A stretch of 64,000 bases of DNA from contig JBCNJP010000008.1 in NCBI GenBank assembly GCA_039602395.1, forward strand, positions 69,527,095 through 69,591,094, given 5' to 3'. The stretch's first letter is position 1. The number at the start of each line of letters is the position of its first letter. Under the pieces are notes generated by a model. That model was given only the letters and a program-made list of their open reading frames with translations. It had not been told where the DNA came from and ran no database searches. Below, piece after piece: positions 57,101 through 64,000 of this stretch. Made by a program: the position numbers and the translations under genes. Source of the stretch: Deinandra increscens subsp. villosa (Eukaryota; Streptophyta; Magnoliopsida; Asterales; Asteraceae).

Positions 57101-57590
57101 TGTTACTCTCTTTGTTAGTGTGGTGTGTTTTCCGTCAATTAGATTTTGATCCCTAAACATGAGAAATTATACATTTCGACATTCATCACCACTGTTCACT
57201 TACGGATAATCTTGATAGATAATCAATTGACTTTGAGTTTAGTTTCCATTTGATTGAGATGAAGTTCAAAAACCTTCGCCCATACACATAGGAAAAATCT
57301 TGTGTAGTTGTGTGTCATTTTTTTTAATTAGATAATTCAAAGACAATTCTAAAATACACATAGATCTTTAAAGATCTAACCCATTACGTTAGACATTGAC
57401 AAAATGATTCACGTCACTGCAACAACAAACAAAAAAGTTTCATAACACAAGTACTGTTATGAAATCTTATATATAAATTATAAGTGAACATGTAGAAATC
57501 TTAACATGAACAAACATAAACGTAAGTTAAACCAATTAAAAAAAAACTTCGATCAAAACTTTTAAAGATTATTTCCAAATAAAAAACGTC
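57101..57590. other. Intergenic, no gene recognised
   Basis: AT-rich; nothing supported. Confidence 0.5.
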
Positions 57591-60130
57591 GCCAGTTGGC
57601 TATACGGGGCTTGAAAGTGGATGGGACTCCGTTGAGTATTTTTCTAAGAAGTTCAAGAGTGGGGATGAAAAAAAAGTATCTTTCCGTAGCCAAAGATTTC
57701 GCTCCCTGGATGATGACGCTAGAGTTTTGTTGGAAGCGAAACCTTCTTCTTCTGAGGTCAAAGATGCCATTTGGGATTGTGGTTCTGATAAGGCCCGCGG
57801 CCCGGACAGTTTCTCATTCGGATATATATTAAACATTTTTGGAACATCTTGAAGGAAGATATTAAGGCGTTTGTTGACGAGTTCTTTGATAACGCCTATA
57901 TCCCTCTTGGTTGTAATGCTTCATTCATCACATTGATTCTAAAATTCTCCAACCCCGTTGTCATTAGTGATTATAGACCGATAAGTTTAGTGGGGGTTCA
58001 ATATAAGATTATATATAAAATCTTGGCTAAAAGAATGGCTATTGTTATTGATCGGGTGACCGGTCCCGAACAATTTGCTTTTGTTAAAGATAGACAGATT
58101 TTAGATGGTCCTTTTTCCCTAAACGAGATCTTTGATTGGTATAAGCACCAAAAAAAAAAAAAAACTCATGGCTTTTAAGATTGATTTTGCAAAGGCATAC
58201 GACTCAGTTGCTTGAAATTATTTGGACTCTATGATAGACTTCATGGGGTTTGGGGTCAGGTGAAAGAAATGGATCCAGGCTTGCTTTTCTTCCATCCGGT
58301 CCTCTGTCCTTGTCAATGGTTGCCCTACTTCGGAGTTCAACATTGGGAGGGGCCTCAGACAAGGTGATCCGCTTGTGCCCTATTTATTTATCCTGGTCAT
58401 GGAAGGTTTGCATGTCTTTCTTGAAGATGCAGTGGAGGCTGGTTTTTTCGGAGGAGCAAAAATTAAAGAGGTAAATGTCTCATTTCTTTTATGCCGATGA
58501 TGCCTTTTTTTAGGAGATTGGTCTCTTGATAACATCATCAACATTGTGGAGATTCTCAATGTTTCTCACAAGGCATCGGGGCTTGCATTAAATCTTCAAA
58601 AATCTTTTTTGTATGGCATCGGGGGTGCACGGAAATGAAGTCTCTAATCTTGCTAAAATTGCCGGATGTAACCCGGCAAAGTTGCCTTTCACTTACCTTG
58701 GTATTCCGGTGGGAAGTAATATGTCTATGGTCTCAAATTGGCATTATATTATTGAGAAAATTCTTAAAAAAGGCTAAGTAAATGGAAGAGAAATATGTTA
58801 TCAATCGGTGGAAGGGCCACGTTGGTGAGCTCGGTTCTTGGCTCGTTAGGGTCATACTACTTCTCTTTATTTCATCTTCCTTCTAAGGTTAATAAGATCC
58901 TTGAAAACCTTAGATCAAAGTTTTTTTGGGGATTCAACGAGGATGAAAATAAAATTTCTTGGATAAGTTGGCCTCAAACTTTGGCTTGTAAAGAAAAAGG
59001 TGGAATTGGGATTGGGAGCCTCAAATCGATAAACAAAGCCCTCTTATATAAATGGAGATGGAGATTGGTGTCTAATGAGAACGCAGTTTGGGTTAAAATT
59101 ATCAAGGCGATACATGGCACCAACATGGTTCATAAGGTGAAATACTCAAGCACTTGGGGTAGTATTATAAAATCTAGGGACTTTTGCCATAAAAAGTTTC
59201 ATTTGGATCCACAAGTGGTTAGGAAAGAGATCGGGAATGGAGCCACTGTTCTTTTTTGGATGGACGTTTGGAATGGTGAACAACCTCTGTACCTCAAATA
59301 TAATCGGTTATTTGCGCTAGCCATTAATAAAAAACATTTCAGTTCTCGACTGGCGAGCGAGAGGAGACGATTGTTGGGGTTGGCAGAGGCCTATCTGGCC
59401 TGGAAGGGAATCGACCCAATTTGAAGAAATTCAAAGTCAGCTGAACAACACCTCCTTTACCACGATGAGAGATAAATGGGTGTGAAATCTTAATGGTGAC
59501 ACGGAATTTTCTGTTAAAGCCATTTGTAACTACTTTGATTTGTCGTCTTCTCCCAGTTGCTAACCATCACACACGTTGGTTGAGGTACGTACTGAAGAAA
59601 ATAAATATATTTGTCTTGAGAATGTTTTTAGATCGGTTACCTACTCGTCTGTATATCTCTAAAAAGGGTATTGAGACCGAGAACATCCTTTGCCCGATGT
59701 GTAAGAAAGTGGTTGAGTCCAATAATCACCTTTTTGGAGAATGCAAGTTAACGTGTGACATTATGAAACGTCTAATGATATGGCTTGAGCTTGACATTTC
59801 CCAACCGATTACTTCCAATAGGCTTTTTCTGAAATCAAGATGCTTAAGGTGGGGAAAACAAGAAGGATGTCTACCATATTATTATGTACACCATGTGGTG
59901 GATGATTTGGAAGCATAGGAATGAATATGTTTTTCAACCGAATAACATTGGGAACGGTGGATTAGTTGATGCTATTGTCCAGCTGTCTTTTATGTGGACT
60001 GGTGCTAGATTTCATAAGGTGTCTAGTAGCTGAAACAATCGGATGAAAAATCATAATCTTTGTATGTAATTCTCTATTTTGTTTGTAATAATATCCTATA
60101 CTGTCGTTCAAAATTTTTTTTTTTTTTTAG
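57591..60130 (+). pseudogene. Decayed L1-type LINE ORF2 (reverse transcriptase, zf-RVT)
   Basis: The 3' half of a non-LTR retrotransposon ORF2. In order: SFRSQRFRSLDDDARVLLE, KARGPDSFSFGY (about 57790), then in frame 57849-58178 NASFITLILKFSNPVVISDY, RPISLVG, YKIIYKILAKRM and EQFAFVKDRQILDG. After a frameshift come KIDFAKAYDSV (58170-58215), GRGLRQGDPL (about 58348), a broken YADDAFF box (58491), HKASGLALNLQKS, then in frame 58795-59424 MLSIGGRATLVSSVLGSLGS, WGFNEDENKISWISW and AIHGTN; zf-RVT with LCPMCKKVVESNNHLFGEC lies at 59493-59918 and the tail WWMIWKHRNEYVF at 59890-59930, stop at 60031-60033. The endonuclease part is missing (5' truncation), and several stops make it inactive. Confidence 0.85.
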
Positions 60131-62285
60131 ATAATACCCATTTAGTTGTCCAAAATTAAAATAATTCTCAAATCACTTTGAAACAACCAACTCCATCCCT
60201 GACATCAACAATATTTAAGTATAACCGTAAGACTGAAGTGAAACTACCTTTTGTGGCATCATCTTATTCACAAGAAATATAATCTTTACAACTAAAGCTA
60301 GTAAAATTATGCCCAACAATTGATGACAATCTAATATTCTACTTAGAAAATATAATGGTTATGACCGACGTGCAAGATGATATGTTTTAATATGAATGTA
60401 CATTTTGTGCAAAATGATATGCTTAATATGTGATATACTTAATACGATTTAACTAAATAGGACTTTAAACATCTCATTCAAGAAAGTTATGTCCAACAAT
60501 TGATTATAAAAATGCGAGTATCTTACAAATGAACGAATTATGATACAATAAGAAAGGTAAATATATTTGGGTTAGCAAAAATTCAATATTATGATCGTAG
60601 TGATCTGGTGCTCGTGTAGGTTATTGGTGGCTTTAAACTTCATTCTATGTATTTTTCCAGTCTAATGAATGATATACTATGCGGTCTTGTAATCTTGTAA
60701 CGTATTTGCTCTTGTCCATCTCTCCCTTGAGTTTCTATATTATTAATAAAAAAATTCATTGTTCTAGAAAAGTTATTTGCTGCCTTGTTAGATTGATACA
60801 CATACCAATATTGATTAAGTGTTACCTTGGAGATGCAAGCCAATATTTTCAAGATTATGAATGCCATCCTCTACCCAAAAACTCATTAAAATCAAAACTT
60901 CAAGGATATCAATCCTAATTTTTCACTAAATCAACTACATTAGATTACTAATCCTCTGACTTATTTAAGTAGAAGACTGATATTGATATAAGGTTATTTT
61001 GACATATAACGAATCAAATGAATCGGCACAAAGCAACTATTTAATTTTCAATTGGTGTTCAATCTTGTAATGCAAAAAAGTTACCTTGTTTGATGCATAA
61101 GAGATCCGTATAGCTCAGTATCGATCAATTCGCGAATAATCCCACCCACGAGTAGGCAAAAGCGCTTGAATGACTGTTTCACCGAAGTAGCATGATTAAA
61201 AGTTCTTTGTCTTTGTTTTCGATTTCCCCTTTTGACTGATATAAGCACTAAATCCCTTGAAAGACCCCAAATTTTTTAAATATTAATTTCTAAATTTTTA
61301 TAAACTTCAATTTCGTTTTGGTTGAACTCGGAAAATCACGGTACGTTCTTCTTTTTCCTCAAAGCTTCATCCATGGCATGTTTCATATACATCATTAGTT
61401 TCGTTTGTAACTACTTCCATTATACTCGATTTAGACTTGCAAGATCATTGCATTTGATATATTCAAATTTCATCACGTTTAGATCGAAAATCAATTTCTT
61501 GCTCATCCTTCATTGTTTATGTATGTGTTTATCAAAGAATTGTTAAATCTTTATCCAAAATGTTTCAAATCTGGTTCATTCCATTCGATTTTCAATTATG
61601 AGTTTACAACAATTATTTTCTTGTGAAATGCTAGAGTATAGATTGAATTCATAATCACAGTTCATAGGTACTTCATCTTGACACCGTGCTCAAATTCGGA
61701 TCTTCAAATTATTATGAAAGCATATCAATACGCAACTAGTTGGAATCGTCTTTCAATTTCGAGCCTATCGGCATAATCAATTTTGTTATTTGATTAGTTG
61801 TGAAAGAGTTATGATTGTTTAAAGATCTGGTTCAAATATACATTCATACGTACCTACCATTTATGATGAATATATTTTCTCTCTCCTGTGACATCACCAA
61901 TTTTGAGAATTTAAGTGAATATTTTTAATCAAAAAAATATGAGAAAATGACGCATCATTTTTCCTATGTGGCAAAGTGAAAAGATGTCATTTGGACCTTT
62001 AAAACTTGTATTTAATAATATAGAAGATAAATAGATCTTGTCCATTTATTTATTTTTCTTAATTTATTCAATTTTAGTACGTATGGATCATGTAGGAGTA
62101 TGGATCATGTAGGAGGGTTTAAGTAGGTTTTGGCTTTTGAAGAATATAATGGTTTTTTGTTTTATGAATTATATTCTAGAACACCATTGAAGTTTCTTGA
62201 ACCATTCAGTTTATGCATTTGACTATAATCATATGTGTATTCCGAGCCATTTAATTCATGATTCTTAAACTCATTAGGTGATATC
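60131..62285. other. Intergenic, no gene recognised
   Basis: AT-rich for 2 kb. A short direct repeat of 'gtatggatcatgtaggag' lies near 62082-62117. The frames at 60640-60918 and 61322-61546 lack motifs. Confidence 0.5.
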
Positions 62286-62289
62286 AGAG

Positions 62290-62950
62290 CTCTTAATTAT
62301 CAAATAGCTGCTCGTGAAAAAGATCGATCTTCTACTTGTGGAAACGTCGACCGAGGCAGGAACGAAGTATATCCCGCCCCACGGGATCTCAAGATCAAGC
62401 GACTCAAACAAAGATCCGAGATCTTGAAATACAAACGGCTTCGCCAACGAGTTCGATATCTTAAATTACAGCGAGAGAGGCATGTAAAGGAAACAAATTG
62501 AGAACTATCGTCTAGGCTAATGTGAATGAAGAAGATGAGCACCCTTTCCCACCTTTGTTCAACGAACCAATCTATGAAAACGTCTATGATCTGGAGTTCT
62601 TACTATACGACGAACCCCAATACAATGATGCAAGAAGCTCTTAGCAAAGTTACTATTTGAGAGAACGGTGCTAAAATTTTAGATAATATTCATGGTGACA
62701 TTATTATTTATGAAAATATAATTTTGGAATTCGAAAGATTGTATTTGAAGAATTATATTGTTAAAAAGATGATTCATGTTATATTCAAGTTTTGCATCAA
62801 GTTCCTTTTAGTCTTCACATTCATAAAAAATGCAAGTTTGGAAAAATGAATAAAGGAGTTGATGGTCCGTTGAAAGTTCTCAAACGGTTCAACCATGATG
62901 CTCACAAGGCTCGAGTATGGATCATTTTTTAAGACGGAAAGAATAATGCA
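62290..62950 (+). pseudogene. Gypsy (Ty3-type) retrotransposon fragments
   Basis: Two separated protein echoes. First, an Arg/Gln-rich helical stretch with TKIRDLEIQ (about 62400-62430) followed by DEHPFPPLFNEPIYENVYD (about 62535-62590), as in the start of some plant Gypsy polyproteins. Second, DGPLKVLKRFNHDAHKA (about 62860-62912), like the DGPFKVLxRxNDNAYK block after the integrase core. The core enzymes between them are missing and there are stops, so this is an internally deleted relic. Confidence 0.6.
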
Positions 62951-63451
62951 AGAGCATATTATTATTTAACTATCAAACATGAATCCAATAAAAACCCAAT
63001 AGACTAACATTGACATGGATTTGAATGGTAAACCTTAGCGTGCATATAACAAAGTGTTTGAGTATATGACCTAACCATTTTATACACGTTTAATGTTTTT
63101 GTCTTTATATATAAGTTACTTGTGGCTTTCAAACACCATTACACAAATATGTCTTTAGCGTTTTTTAACGATAAACAACATTGTAATCATGAAAACCATG
63201 CTTATATGTCGTAAAGTTGTTTAGACACGTCCATATAAAATATAACGCGTCTATAAACGGAATCAAGTTTAAAAACATAACCGTATAAACTATAAAGTAT
63301 AACAGTCTATAAACGGATCAGGTTTAAAATAATTTTAATTTGTTCAAGTTCATTATAAATTTATAATAGCATAATCTACCGGATCACAAGCCCTAACTTC
63401 TACCAACAAAATTCCCAAATTTCAAACCCTAAAATCTCTCTTCACTCTTCA
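62951..63451. other. Upstream region of the oxygenase gene
   Basis: AT-rich, with several TATAAA-type words between 63230 and 63320 and a C/A-rich leader with CCCTAA words just before the ATG. Promoter elements cannot be fixed. Confidence 0.45.
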
Positions 63452-63763
63452 ATGGCAGTTGAGAGGGGAAAGGATTCGCCGTTGTCCCCCACGTCGCCGG
63501 CGGCACACGTCGTCGTCACCAACGGCAACGGCACCGGAGCTGGACTGGCGCCGTCCAATGCCAACTATCGTCTCCGATTGAACCCTAATCAAGACCACAG
63601 GGCTGACAACTACGACGATCTAGGTATGGAGTTTACTCCCCTGCTCTTCAGCTCTCTGGAGCGATATTTGCCGCCAAATCTCCTGGATGTTCATCGAGAC
63701 ACGAAGTATAAGTACATGAGGGACATTCTGCGTCGTTATTCGACGGAAGGAGACCGTACTCGA
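63452..63763 (+). CDS. First exon of a PKHD-type 2-oxoglutarate/Fe(II) oxygenase (At1g22950-like), partial
   Basis: 104 codons from ATG 63452 to a GT donor at 63764 (CGA|GTGAGA). After a Ser/Pro/Gly-rich lead the exon codes YRLRLNPNQDHRADNYDDLG, MEFTPLLFSSLERYLPPNLL, and YMRDILRRYSTEGDRTR. This matches from memory the N-terminal part of plant proteins annotated as PKHD-type hydroxylases, whose catalytic double-stranded beta-helix with the HxD...H iron site lies further downstream. None of the catalytic exons is in this window, so function rests on family resemblance. Remaining bases to 64000 are intron 1. Confidence 0.82.
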
Positions 63764-64000
63764 GTGAGAATCTCCGTTTTGCAATCTGTTTTTGTAACTT
63801 ATACGCATTAGTGTATTGATCGTTTGTTTCGGCATTGCGTTTTGCATAATTTGAGTTATGAATTATGCTTGGATGATGAGAAGGTGACTGGAATGAAATT
63901 TGATTTTTGAAAATTGAATTGTTTTAAGGTCTGATTGCGTATATGAGCTAAGGAACTATAGAAACTCTCAGGAGTTGAAATGTTGAATAAACTCTTTTAT

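Noticed and set aside
62082..62117. 18-base direct repeat of 'gtatggatcatgtaggag'
   Set aside because: Simple two-copy slip with no further structure; not reported as an element.

Overview
This window is AT-rich nuclear DNA from a flowering plant, almost certainly a eudicot. The evidence is plant-specific multi-exon genes with canonical GT-AG introns, a dense load of plant-type transposable elements, and no bacterial or organellar gene organisation. The look of several repeats suggests an asterid (perhaps Asteraceae), but that is an impression, not something proven here. One 500-base run of N (53967-54466) is an assembly gap.

Layout. 1-22 kb is a gene desert made of transposon remains: a Copia-like LTR piece, a decayed PIF/Harbinger transposase, nested Mutator-type foldback MITEs (4089-5197 and 14293-15052), a LINE 3' end, a hAT element with a perfect 8-bp target-site duplication (10196-10842), and a nearly intact PIF/Harbinger element (17666-19549) followed by a related MITE and a decayed Harbinger ORF1. 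22-51 kb is the gene-rich part. It holds, in order, a DnaJ protein of the ARG1/ARL family (minus strand, 11 exons), a family-14 glycosyltransferase (plus, 2 exons), a reticulon-like ER membrane protein (plus, 5 exons), an alpha/beta hydrolase (minus, 9 exons), a Harbinger element carrying only a broken ORF1, and a PB1-domain protein (minus, 2 exons). 51-63 kb is again transposon-rich: three Mutator-type elements, a SINE-like unit, the gap, a decayed Copia end, a decayed L1-type LINE and Gypsy fragments. At 63.4 kb the first exon of a 2-oxoglutarate/Fe(II) oxygenase gene starts and runs out of the window.

The exon models were built by hand from open reading frames, splice sites and remembered family sequences; every junction listed keeps frame. 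The host genes are unrelated housekeeping or regulatory genes and do not form a pathway. What links the region is how transposons and tandem duplications have shaped its introns and promoters: several introns are mostly MITE or tandem repeat, one intron contains a duplicated piece of its own upstream exon, and one promoter is bounded by a Mutator-type element about 160 bp from the start codon. I did not find a convincing new enzymatic or defence system; the most notable signals are these transposon and intron structures.
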